DNA of 64,000 bases from Coix lacryma-jobi var. lacryma-jobi (Eukaryota; Streptophyta; Magnoliopsida; Poales; Poaceae), in the NCBI GenBank assembly GCA_009763385.1, contig CM019823.1:95925104-95989103 (forward strand), written 5' to 3'. Position numbers and translations under genes: made by a program. Numbering within the stretch: the first letter of the stretch is position 1; every line of letters begins with the position of its first letter. The notes below the pieces were generated by a model. It was not told the DNA's origin and searched no databases. It saw only the letters and a list, made by a program, of their open reading frames with translations. Below are positions 45,284 through 56,996 of this stretch, in pieces.

Positions 45284-48200
45284 TGTAACACTCTGGTGTT
45301 AAGCAAACTAAAACTTGACATGTCATCATATGCATTAGCATTTCATCTGAGTTGATAATCTGAATATGCATTCACTAAAAACAAGTTTTTTTTCATACTT
45401 GTGCTTAGTGGATAAGAAGTGCTTAAGTTGAAACCCTAGTTATGCTTTCTTATGTGGTGAATAGTGCTTTTATATATATAAGGGTAGTATGGTAATTTCT
45501 TATATAGTAATTGAACTTTTGACCCAACTTTGGTATTATGTCTCAAAGGTGTATTTGGAACATGTTTCAAGTCACCATTGAGGTATAATTCAAATTGGAT
45601 TGAAATTCAACTAATTTGTTTATTTAATTTAAAAATCCTCTTTTATCCCCTTTATTAGCAATCAAAATCTAAAAAGAATTTGAGTATGCTTCAAAAAGCA
45701 AAGTTGCTCAATTTTTTGATAAAGATCAACTTTGGTGTTTAAAGTTTTTCAAGTTCTTATTTGAAATCAGAAGTAATTGTGAAAAATACCCTTTTGCCCT
45801 TTTTGTCCCCTTTTGATTTTCAAACTCTAATTCAAAAACTAAGTATATTTTGCTCTTGTTGCTAAAATAAAAGATGTTCAGTTTTGAATTCTGAGCGTTT
45901 GATATTTTAACATATTTTCAACTTATATTCAAAATTCTAAAGTAATTTCAAATTTCCAAAAGGGTAGAAAGGAGAAAGGGGGGATAAGCTCTTACTCCTG
46001 TTCATGGCGACAGAAGAGCCGATCTTTTGATCGCCTGCTCTCGTGCGTGGATGATGATCTCTCTCGAACAAGCGCGCGACCGAGTCCGTGGCAAGGTTGA
46101 GCTGCTGCTGGCGCTCTCCCTCGCGTCGTGGCGTCTCCTCCCGTGCTCGCCGTCGTCGAGTTGCCACCAAAGCACCGACGGGAACCATCTGACCCCAATC
46201 CTCAAATTCACCGCACTCAAGCATCCTCATCCCAATTGACCGCGGCTATAACCTCCTTACCTCCTTACGCATCTCCAGAACCCATCCATTCTACCGCTAC
46301 TGTCTCAAAGCGCCTGTGCTCGGCGTTCTTCTTCTGCCAGGCAAAATCACCGCCGCGCTCTACCTCACCGTGGCCAGCTCCACCGGGCACTCCTCTACTC
46401 TCCCTGTCTTTTGTTTCCGTTTCACCTAGACTCCAGAATGCTCATCGGCTTGGTGGTTTTCCTTTTTGTGCTCAGGTCTCGCCGGAACACCGCTTGTCTC
46501 GCCGGAGTTCGCCGCCGCAAGCCACTGCTCTGTGGACTCCTCCTTCCCGTTCCTTCTCCGCTCGAACCAACTACACAGGCCGCACCAGGGTGAGCTACTG
46601 AAGCTTCCTAGCCCTTCCGTTCTACTGCTACCGACCTAGGTTCGCCGGAACAGCTCCGCCGTGGCTCGGTTCGCCGCCGTGCGTGGCCAGACCTCACCGG
46701 AGCGGTAGCGTTTAGGGTTAGAGGCTCTATCGGCCGCGGGTGACACGCCGGTGATGATGCTCGCGTCTGTTAAGTCTCTTCTGGCCGGAGATGGCCGGCG
46801 TAAGGCTCGCCGTCGCTCGGTGCGACGTCGTGCGCTCGGGCCACGGTCGAGGACCTCCTAGTTGTAAAGACGAGAAGTTCCAGGGTGTTGGATGCAAAAC
46901 CCGCGACTCAGGTGAATAGCGCTCTGGACTGCGGGTTAGTTTCGTTTAAGCCGAAGGGCTTTTCTGCAAAGTTGCCGAGGCACGCGGGCAGAGTCTGGCT
47001 GGGTCGGCTTTCGAGCGCGATGGGCCGCGCCGGGGCAGGCCGCAAGCCCAGTTTGGGCTAGATTTAGGTTTTTCTTTTTCTGGCTTTTTGCACAGTAGCT
47101 AGTTTTGTTATTTTTGCTCTAATTTTTCTATAGCTCTGTTAATTATGAAATTTGACATGTAAGATGATAGCATGTCTGTGCTAATATAAAAATTATAAAA
47201 CTTGTGTTTTGAGTAATTTTACTATAACAATTAAATCTGCACTTTAATTAATGAATGCACTTTAATGAATTATGTGATTTCCTGTGTTTCTCCAAAAATC
47301 ATGGAATTTGACATGTGAGTTTATGTCACTAATATCTACCTTCATGATTAATTTCACCTCGGTTTGAATAAGTATGATTTGTTTATAAGTAAATGCTATT
47401 TAGAGTGATTTATAAATAAATAAAAATTTGTTAATCCCTTTAGGTTTGTGTGCATTTTTGGATTTGTTTGACAACCAAGGAAACACTAGCATGATTTGCT
47501 CCCTGGTTATGGATTCCTTTATATAATTGATCTTTTGTTGCTTGTTGGTTACATAACCTTGCTTAATAAAGATAATAAAATTTGTTTAAGAATAATCTAT
47601 GGTTTAATAGCTAAGTTAGTTTTGTTGGTTTGCAACTTTACCGTGATGAAAGATTGTTTGAATAAATGTCTACAGCTTAGAAAATTTCCATCTTTATCAT
47701 GGTCATATCATAAGCATCTCATTGATCATGCATATGCACTTCTACGTGTAGATCTCGTTTCGGAAGGACCGGATCCTTAGTGGGTTTCTCCTGAGTGTGT
47801 GGATCCTTCTACTTTTTCAGAATCTCCGGACTTCGCTAATCAACAAGGCAAGCCCCGGACATTAAACCTATCCTTGTATTTTGATAAAGTAATTTATATC
47901 ACTTGAGTTATATGATGCATTATGTGAATAGGAGTATGTGAGCCTTTTTGATGCATTACCAACCTTGATTATTCCAATACTTAACCTTGATACCCGTTTT
48001 ATGAAAATGCTTAGTATGCTTAGCCTTGGTTTACTACTTCATAATAGTAGGTGCTTTTGAAAATGGTTGCTATGTTATGGAAGTCATGAATCTTGAAATA
48101 ACATGATAACGATAGTAACTTACATCAAGAATGGAGTCTTGTTGTAAGGTTACTCAACATAGGACCTTATCGTTGTTGGCCTGTTGTGATTGAGACCTTT

Positions 48201-49179
48201 GAGTACAGCCCACATGCGGTGGTAAGCCTCGTCTATAGCTATTCCGATACTTGAGAACGGATAACCGCGTACTGGGAGTGGAGAGATGGCGGGAGTAGCG
48301 TGTACCCTCGGGGCTATGAGATAGTCGGGTTCGAGGTGTACTGTACTCTCGGGTGACGCTGGACCCGTTCTTGTATGGGAGGATCTATAAATAGGGTTGA
48401 CGTATGCAAGATTAAGTTCTACATATGTCGTGTGGTACTGAATCCCCAGCTGGGTTTGAACGATTCGAATCGCTGTGTTTCCTCGGATATGGAACCTCAA
48501 TCCACTGACCCGCACCGTAGTAATGAATTGGAATGCTTATGAAAGTTTGAGAATCTTTGGATAGTTATAAGGTTTAAGTTTAAGTTAAAACTTGTAAATA
48601 GGCTTTACTTTTAGTAAGCTTCTATGCAAAAGAAATATGTTGATCTTGCTAAAGCCTTACCTTGAATCCCTATAGCCTTCATACTTGAGTCTTCTCTTTT
48701 CTAGACGGTTAAGTCTTGTTGAGTACTTTTGTACTCAAGGTTTGTTAACCTTTGTTGCAGGTGAGTTCATTGATCATCCTTTTGGTGGTCAATGTTTCTT
48801 CACTCTTGTGGAGGAGAGTGATAATGACTCTGATGTTTGACCTTGGGCAAGTAACAAAAATTTATGTGGAATATGTAATATGAAGTTCCGAACCTTTTAT
48901 GTAATAAGTACTTATGGGTTGTAAACTTTAAAATCTAAGCTTCGATCTATGTTATATAATCTTTCCGCTTTACTCTGATTTATCTTATCTATAAAACTGT
49001 TGTAATACTGTGATGCTTGATGAGGGAAGTCCTGAAAAGAATGTAACGTGGATGATTCGGGTTTCCCGAGGACACCTGACAGATCTTTTGAGTCATTTGG
49101 AACTCATGCACGCCAATCAGAGGTCTTTAGGACAATGATGGGTGCATGTGGGCCACTTAATTTAGGAGGTTCTGCCACA
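45284..49179 (+). repeat. 3' LTR of element G (3,896 bp)
   Basis: Starts TGTAACACTCTGG immediately after the polypurine tract AGGGGGAGGGAGC (45271-45283) and ends CTGCCACA. Carries the same GAGTAC hairpin (48721-48736) and CAG (48758-48760) as the 5' copy. No gene. Confidence 0.92.
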
Positions 49180-49184
49180 CTACG

Positions 49185-50635
49185 TCAACATTCAGCTTGG
49201 GGGAAGGCACCCCCATGTATCCCTGTAAGTATCTTTATCCTCTTAAGTTTTTCATTCTATAAACAAATTCAAAACACCAAAAATATGTGAGCACATGAAG
49301 GTTCACTCTTAAAAATGAAAACACCAAAAATATGTGAGCACATGAAGGCTCACCCTTAAAAAAGAAAAGAACAAAAATATGTGGGCACATGAAGGCTCAC
49401 CATTAATTAAAAAAGAGACAAAAATATATGAGCACATGAAGGCTCAACGCTATTAAGGGAACCAGTTTGGGGGAGACGCACCCCCGTTATCTTCGCGATT
49501 CAGGTATGTCTTTATTATTACTACTACTACTATTATTAGCTTTATCTTAAAGTGTGTTAGATTAAATAAATAAAATAGTGTGTCTAGTTTGTTTTAAGAA
49601 GTTGATGACCAAAGAAGAACCCTCTCTCTCTAATCTTTTGCATGGAAATGATGAATAGTTGCTCTATCTAATTTCTTTCAAGTACCTAGCCTTCAAAGCA
49701 TGAGTTCTCCTAATTAATAATGATGTCTTAAAATAAAATTAAATGCATGGTTGGCAAATACTTAATCTAAGGTCTAGGTAATTGGGATATGACATGTGAT
49801 GATCTGAGCTGCTATTATCTTGTTCTAAACAACACTAGAATCCCGGAGGTTTCTAAATATAAACATGACTAATAATTGCATTGAGTTAAATTAAGCTTTG
49901 TTGACCCTATGAGTAGTTTATCATACCATTGAATTGAGATCACTTACACATTTCATCCATCTTCCGCATAAATGCTCATAATTATCTGTTGCTATACTCT
50001 ATGAAGTTTGTTGGAAGCATGTGGCTATCATTTTAAAAAAAAGAAAAAAAAGAAAAGAAAAAAAGAGAAAGATCCGAGGAAATAAAAAGGAACAAGTGTC
50101 CGAAACCTCAAAAAGATAGATCCCGAGGAAATAAAAAGGGACAAGTGTCCGGAACCTCGAAGAAAAAAAAGTGTCAAAAGAAAAAAAATGGGCACGTGCC
50201 TGACAGTAGAATTAGCCTGATAGCCATATGTCTCTGATAGACAGAAGAGAGTGAATATATTCAAAATAGCATCCGACTCCATTTTCCATACACATGCACT
50301 TCTTGATTCAATGGTTGAGTGACTTTCTCTTTGGATCCATTGTTTAATTTGACGACATATGTATTAATGCTTTTGAAAAATTAATTAAAACTCCGCGACA
50401 AAGGTGAAGTGAAAGAACTAGAGACATAGTGCTTGATTTGATCGTTCAATCTCTCAATTACTCAAGATCTAAGGTAAAAATACTAAGCCCCATGAAGAAT
50501 AACATGATATGTTTTGGAGAATTTTTGTTTAACAGCAGGTGTACTTGTTGGAAGTGAAGATATTGTAGCAACTCCTGATCCACTTTTGGGTTTGACTTTG
50601 CAAAGAGACTAGCAAAGGGTAAGCTTGGGGGAACT
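49185..50635 (+). other. 3' internal region of element F with tandem repeats
   Basis: Continues F after G. No coding signal. A 47-49-bp tandem repeat (core AAAAATATGTGAGCACATGA) occurs about four times at 49274-49457. A second repeat (CCGAGGAAATAAAAAGG then ACAAGTGTCC) occurs twice at 50072-50158, within purine-rich DNA (50035-50190). The polypurine tract AAGCTTGGGGGAACT adjoins the LTR at 50636. Two GCTTGGGGGA-like tracts near 49195 and 49465 look like extra polypurine tracts. Confidence 0.6.
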
Positions 50636-52059
50636 TGTTGACGCTCACTAATGCACATAATTAGCCATCAACTATTGCATGAAATGACACTAAATGAATT
50701 ACAAAGCATAGTTGTAGGGTTTGAAACTAACAAGTTCCACGAGTTTTGGTGCTCTCACTTGTTTTGTAGGACATCCATGTTTTTACCATATAAAAGTATT
50801 TCAAGTGATAAATTTGAGTACACCATTGCAAAGAGCTCATCGAGACGATCGAAACGGACATATCATTTGTTATATTCGGAGTCCCGGATGAAAAGATATT
50901 TCGCAACGAAATCTGCAAAAGAATGATCTAGAAGACACCACGAAGCGGGCCACCACGTGGGCCCACTGGGCCAGACCGACCGGTCCCACATGGAGACCGA
51001 TCGGTCGGCCACGGAGGCCGTTTCGCCTCTGCCTTCTGGAACCTTCTTCCACCGCCTCCTAGGATGCATCTCCACCGTCCCTGAAGTCTGTTTGATCCAA
51101 TGGTGGGCGATAAACGTGACACAGATCGATGACATGGCGATTCCTTGCCCCCTACTCCACCTCGGGCTATATAAGCAACCCCAGACCCCCCCTCTCCAGG
51201 CATCTCCATCTTCATTATTCATCTCCACATCAGAAACTAGGGTTTCAATTAGAAGTAGAGGTCCCTCTAGATGAATCTCTTCTAGTTCATCTAGAACCAG
51301 ATCTTGTTCATCTAGTTGTAATCAGGAGCCAGCTATCAAGTAGAAGACTAGTTACCCCTCTAGTTTAGGTTTAGAACCTAGTCTTATATTAGAACTAGAA
51401 GAGAGAGAGAGAGAGGAAGAGATCAAGAAGGAGCTTCGGCCTGTCGGATCAACTTCTTCATCTTGTACCTGCGGATTCAAGTTCATCTTCAACTTGCTTT
51501 AGCGATTGTTTCGGTAATCAACGTCTATATTTAAGTTTGAGCTATTGTTCTTATTATTCTTAAGGTTTGTGACTCTCTTTTGAGTACTTTAATTCTAGTC
51601 ATTCTAGAGTTAGAGTTGTTGGATAGTGTAAGCGTGGTGCTTAGACTTGATAGCTCATAAATGCCTCCTATAACGCCGGTAGTAGTGGTTGTTCGCAAGG
51701 GTGACTCTTATAGCCTTGTTGATTCTTCTATAGTCCACTTAGCCGTGTGTAGGCTCGGTAGGATTATACATTTGCATAAAAGACTCATACTCTGTTTGTG
51801 ACCTTTTATGACAACTTCCCCACTAAGAATAATATAAACATATCACTCTTAAATTGGAATTAGACAACCTTAGTGATCCCCTCTATGCTTCTAGATTCTC
51901 CGTCCTTGTTAGCTACTCAGGGGTTAGACTTGAGACTTAACACTATCCGTTCCTTTGGGTTCGATATTAAAACTGAGTTACTCTGGTGAAGTGCTACATC
52001 AGTAGATGTTATCTGTGCGCTTGCGGATAAAGCAGAGTGTGCGTTAATTTATACCAACA
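50636..52059 (+). repeat. 3' LTR of element F (1,424 bp)
   Basis: TGTTGACGC to ATACCAACA, with TATATAA at 51168-51174. Differs from the 5' LTR at scattered single bases only. Followed by the right target copy CAGTC (52060-52064). Confidence 0.9.
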
Positions 52060-52064
52060 CAGTC

Positions 52065-52385
52065 CAAAGGGGATACGGTGTGTGGAATCTGAGTCCTTTT
52101 CGGATCGAGAGTTCGTATCCGGGTAGGAGTCGGATGACTCTGCCTAGTCCCCAGATTCTTGCGATTCTTGGATTGTGAGGTTTGCTAGGTCTCGGGCGAG
52201 ATGATCTATCTTTGGTGTGGCTTGCGCTTCTGATTCAGTTTGGAGTTGTCGATGCAGCTTCCCTTGATCATCCGCGATGCGAGTCCACGAGCCAAAAACA
52301 AAAATTGATCTCGTCGAGAACATGTTGAAGTGGTTCATCGAGCTCTTGACCGCGGAATCACCAAGAGCCCCTACCTGGCGCGCCA
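52065..52385 (-). pseudogene. Primer site and gag start of element D
   Basis: Minus strand: primer site TGGCGCGCCAGGTAGGGG (52385-52368), two bases after the LTR end. A frame then starts near MNHFNMFSTRSIFVFGSW and passes through RQLQTESEAQATPKIDHL and ARDLANLTIQESQESGD. It is then interrupted by element F. This primer site is common in Tat-type grass elements. Confidence 0.65.
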
Positions 52386-52387
52386 GT

Positions 52388-52826
52388 TGTCGGTGTTTGT
52401 TAACCGGCAACTCGTCTTGGGGATTCCCAGATGATTTGTTCGGTGGGGATCGGCATTCGTAGAACTCGACGAGTACCCAAGGACATCGATTTATACTGGT
52501 TCAGGCCGCTTAATAGCGTAATACCTTACGTCCAGTGGCGGCGTGTGCCTTGTGTTATGATCTGAGATTCAATGATAGGGGTTGGCGCCCGCTTCCCCTT
52601 ATATAATCGGGTGAAGCTTAGCACTAACCGAGTCATAGTCGGTTACAACAGAGGAGTCCTATTCTAATTATAAGACTTCCTTTAGATCTCGACTAAGTTA
52701 CAATGAGAGTCCTAATCTATGTCCACTTCGTAACATGTCTTCGGATCTTCTCACGACATCCAGAGTTGGTCCGAGTAATCATCTTCTGATGATGTCTCTG
52801 ACATTCTGGTCCGTCACTCATTTTCA
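52388..52826 (-). repeat. 5' LTR of element D (~439 bp)
   Basis: On the minus strand it ends CACCGACA next to the primer site. Its start is taken as TGAAAATGAGTGACGG (52826), with TGAGTGACGG (52820) as an alternative. A minus-strand TATATAAGGGG near 52598-52608 is the promoter. No 3' partner LTR exists in the window. Confidence 0.6.
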
Positions 52827-55800
52827 AGGAGGCTGCTGAACCTTTAGAAGCAGAAGAATGGCTGCATACCATAGAGCAAAACTTTCGGTTGCTCAGGCTC
52901 AAAGAGGAGCTAAAGGTAGAGTATGCCGCGCATCAACTTCAGGGACCGACCGGGATTTGGTGGGGACATCATCGTACTACCTATCCTGCCCGTGCTCCTA
53001 TCACCTGGGAGATGTTCTCACAAGCTGTCCGAGGGCACTAAATTCCGCCAGGATTGACCCAGATGAAAGTGACAGAGTTCATGAGTTTGATGCAGGGGAC
53101 TCGTTCAGTCACAGAGTACCATCACATGTTCAATTCCTTGTCTCGTTATGCTCCGGAGTTCGTAAACACCGAAGCTAAGAAGATAGCCAGTTTCAAAAGA
53201 GGGTTGAATACCAAGATGGGAAAGTCCATGGGTACATCATCTCGTACTGTTTTCAATGACTTTATCAGTGATTGTCTAACCTAAGAGAATCACAACAATA
53301 AGCATGCAGCGGGCAAGGCCCGAAAGAAAACTTTGGAATTTTGACCATCTCAGCCTAGAGGACCACCAGCTCAGTGTCCCCAGTATCGTCCACCAGCGCC
53401 TGGAGCTCGCTTCAGGCCACCCCAGAAGAAAGGTCAGCAACAATATCAGCATAACCAAAGGCCGTACAAGATAGCGGCAACTCAAGCTCGAGTTGGTCAA
53501 GGCAGTTCAACTGGGAACAAGGCTATTACTCGTGGACCATGCTTCAATTGCAATCAAGAGGGGCATTTCGCAAGATATTGCCCACACCCAAAGAAGCAAT
53601 AGGCTAACTACCCCGCGCGTCTGCATAACATGACCGCTGAAGAAGCTCGTGCAGGAGAGCCTGTGACTGCTGGTATGTGTCTTGTTAACCATCATCCTGC
53701 AATTGTTTTGTTTGATACTGGATCATCGCATTCCTTCATGAGCAAAGCATTTGCACAAAAGCATAATCAAGAAATGTCTAAAATGGATTATGGGTTTCGC
53801 GTAAGCTCCATGGGGAGTAGCGTGTTATCCAGACATATGGTTTCTAATGCGACCATCGAGATTGGAGGGCACAAATTTGGAGCTAATCTAGTAGTTTTGC
53901 TCGGACTAAGCTTGGATGTAGTCTTAGGTATGAGTTGGATGAGTATGTGGAACGTGGTGTTAGACACTGCTAATAGAACTCTTACCTTATCGGATGGACG
54001 AACGAGTAACAAACTTCGTGTATCTCTTCCTCGAGGTGCCGATTTTGTTGACCTATCTTACACTCTTGCCATAGAAGATCTATCCAAAATTCCAGTTGTC
54101 CGCGACTTTCCGGATGTCTTCCCGGATGAGTTACCAGGGTTACTCACCCAAGAGGGCAGTGGAGTTCGCAATTGAGTTGCTACCAGGGACAACACCAATC
54201 TCTAGAAGACCGTATCGTATGCCACCCAATGAGTAAGCAGAACTCAAGACACAAATCAAGGAACTCTTAGGCAAGAGATTCATTCAACCAAGCGCGTCAG
54301 AATGGGGTTGCCCAGCCTTGTTTGTTAAGAAGAAGGATAAGTCATTGCGGATGTGCGTGGATTATCGACCACTCAATGTCATGACTGTCAAGAACAAGTA
54401 TCCGATGCCACAGATAGACATTCTGTTTGACCAGTTGTCTAGAGCTAAAGTGTTCTCCAAGATTGATTTGAGATCAGGTTATCACCAGATCAGAATTCGA
54501 CCACAAGATATCCCAAAGACCGTTTTCTCGACCAGGTATGGATTGTATGAGTACCTTGTCATGTCTTTTGGGTTGACAAATGCTCCAGCATACTTCATGA
54601 GTTTGATGAACTCGGTATTCATGCCAGAATTGGACAAGTTCATAGTAGTGTTCATTGATGATATTCTGGTCTACTCAGAAAACCCGAAAGACCATGCTGA
54701 ACATTTGAGAGTTGTTTTGACCAGGCTTAGGGAGCATAAACTCTATGCTAAGTTTAGTAAGTGTGAGTTTTGGATGAAGAAAGTACATTTTCTCGGTCAC
54801 ATCCTGTCAGAAGAAGGAATCTCTGTGGACCCCAGTAAGGTTCAAGAAGTAATGGATTGGGAAGCTCCTACTTCTGTTGGTGAGATTCGAAGTTTCCTTG
54901 GTTTAGCGGGATACTATTGCCGCTTCATTCCCGATTTCTCCAAGATCGCAAAACGTATGACAAGCTTGTTGCAGGAAAATCAGAAGTTTGAATGGACAGA
55001 GGAGTGTGAATTCGCTTTTCGTACCTTGCGGAAGCTACTGACCGCTGCTCCTGTTTTGGCTCAACCGGACATTGAAAAACCCTTTGATGTCTTTTGTGAC
55101 GCCTCAAAAATTGGTTTAGGTTGTGTACTTATGCAAGAAGGCAGAGTAATCGCTTATGCTTCTCGTCAGTTGAGAAAACATGAAGTGAATTATCCTACAC
55201 ATGATTTGGAATTAGCTGCAGTTGTGCATGCTCTAAAGATCTGTAGGCATTATTTGCTCGGTAATGTCTGCAATATGTACACGGATCACAAAAGTCTCCA
55301 GTATATCTTCACGCAACCTGAGTTGAATATGAGGCAGAGAAGATGGCTTGAGTTGATCAAAGAATAAAATCTGCAGATTCATTATCATCCAGGAAAGGCA
55401 AATGTAGTTGCCGATGCTTTGAGTCAGAAATCGCATTGCAACGCTCTGAGGTTAATACCGGAAGATGAGTTCAGTCTAATGCATCCTGCAATTCTGCACA
55501 ATATTGAGCTACGTAGCACATTAGTTAATCAGATCCTTGAAGGACAGAAAACAGATAAGGGAATTTATCACATCAAAGAGAAGATGAAGACTGCAACTGA
55601 ACCAGTGGAACATTTTCGAGTTGATGACAATGGAGTTCTATGGTTTGACAAGCGCTTAGTAGTACCCAAGAATAGAGAACTTAGAAATCAGATTATGGAT
55701 GAAGCACATCTATCCAGATTATCTATTCATCCTGGTAGTACTAAAATGTATCAAGATTTGCGTCCAAGATTTTGGTGGACCAAAATGAAGAAAGAAATTG

Positions 55801-56980
55801 CTGCTTATGTGGCCAGATGTGATACATGTTGTCGAGTAAAGGCTATTCACCTGAAGCCAGCCGGAATGCTTCAACCGTTATCAGTGACCGAGTGGAAATG
55901 AGAAGAAGTGAGTATGGATTTTACCACCGGACTACCAACTACCCAGAAGGGAAATGATTCAATTTGGGTAATTATGGATCGTCTCACCAAAACATCACAT
56001 TTTATTCCAGTCAGAACCCGCTATCGAGCACCAGACTATGCGGAGATCTACTTAAGTTAGATTGTTCGACTCCATGGTATACCAAAGACCATAGTCTTAG
56101 ATCGGGGATCATAGTTTACTGCATCGTTTTGGGAGAAACTGCAAAAAGGTTAGGTACAGAGCTAGTTCGTAGTTTAGCCTATCATCCCCAAACATCAGGA
56201 CAAATAGAGAGAGTAAACCAAGTGTTGGAGGATATGTTGAGAGCCTGCGTGATATAAGCAAAAGGTTCTTGGGAGAAATGTTTACCCTTAGCAGAATTCA
56301 CATATAACAATAGTTACCAAGAGAGCATTCAGATGGCACCTTTTGAAGCCCTATATGGTAGAAGATGCAGAACACCGGTAAATTGGGTTGAACCAGGAGA
56401 ACATCGGTATTATGGAATTGATTTCATTCAAGAAGCAGAATAACAATTTAGAACAATTCAACGACATATAGCCGCAGCACAATCTCAACAGAAGAGTTAT
56501 GCTGACAAGCGTAGAAGGCCGCTTGAATTCAGTGTCGGTGATTACGTTTACTTGAAGGTTTCACCTATGAAAGGTGTCAAACGTTTTGGGGTTAAAAGAA
56601 AGTTAGCACCAAGATTTGTGGGGCTGTATAGAGTTGTGAAAAGGAGGGGAGAAGTAGCTTATCAATTACAACTACCGGAACACTTGAAAGCTATATTCCA
56701 TGTATTCCATGTGTCACAACTGAAGAAGTGTCTTCGAGTACCAGAAGAAGAAGTACAACCAGCCAACATCAAGTTGCAATCCGATCTCACTTACTCTGTA
56801 CAGCCGCACCGAGTACTTGACGAAAAAGAAAGAATAACTCACGGAAGAGTAGTTAAGCAATACAAGGTAATGTGGAGTGAGCAAGATGATCGAGATGCCA
56901 CTTGGGAAACGGATGACTACCTAAAGGAGGTTTACCCACACTTTTATAAGAAATGTTTAGTAACTCAAATCTCGGGATGA
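52827..56980 (+). pseudogene. Rest of gag-pol of element C (many stops, one or more frameshifts)
   Basis: Gag resumes KEAAEPLEAEEWLHTIEQNF, then a zinc knuckle CFNCNQEGHFARYC (about 53550) and a protease with intact LFDTGSSHSFMS (about 53710). The RT has VKKKDKSLRMCVDYRPLN (about 54320) and FIDDILVYSE (54652), followed by RNase H (VFCDASKIGLGCVLM; YTDHKSLQYIF) and integrase (SIHPGSTKMYQDLRPRFWW; CDTC; MDFTTGLP; YHPQTSGQIERVNQ). The C-terminus is FHVSQLKKCLRVPEE then KQYKVMWSEQDDRDATWETD, a chromodomain end, to 56980. In-frame stops occur near 53039, 53282, 53600, 55365, 55898, 56057 and 56256, with a frameshift near 54150. It is more decayed than G, in keeping with greater age. Confidence 0.87.
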
Positions 56981-56996
56981 GATTTCTTTAAGGAGG

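Larger units (their letters stand above)
35532..49179 (+). mobile_element. Element G: full-length Tekay-like chromovirus with H3-like ORF1
   Basis: 13.6 kb with LTRs 35532-39407 and 45284-49179, perfect target duplication CTACG (35527-35531 and 49180-49184), exact Met-tRNA primer site, ORF1, and one gag-pol frame with only two stops. Layout and LTR starts (TGTAACACTC) match element C, so C and G are related families that share the ORF1 trait. It is the innermost and best preserved element of the nest. Confidence 0.93.
30102..52059 (+). mobile_element. Element F: non-autonomous LTR element (Athila-like PBS), host of G
   Basis: LTRs of 1,420 bp (30102-31521) and 1,424 bp (50636-52059) begin TGTTGACGC and end CCAACA, with target copies CAGTC at 30097-30101 and 52060-52064. 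The primer site is TGGCGCCGTTGCCGGGGA. With G removed the internal region is about 5.5 kb and holds only decayed gag-protease relics, no RT or integrase. That is the profile of a large non-autonomous derivative mobilised by a related element. It inserted in gag of D. Confidence 0.85.
14973..52826 (-). mobile_element. Element D: truncated minus-strand Tat-like gypsy element, host of E and F
   Basis: The pieces are 52826-52065 (5' LTR, primer site, gag start), 30101-29713 (gag) and 17722-14973 (gag, protease, start of RT). Together they give about 3.9 kb. The frame reads smoothly across the E insertion: LTPPDVF... on one side, ISDDDPEGPGEIE on the other. RT stops abruptly after DQSKISFITP at the junction with C's gag; the rest of pol and the 3' LTR are gone, so no target duplication can be shown. 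The exact left junction is ambiguous by a few bases (about 14966-14975). Confidence 0.75.
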
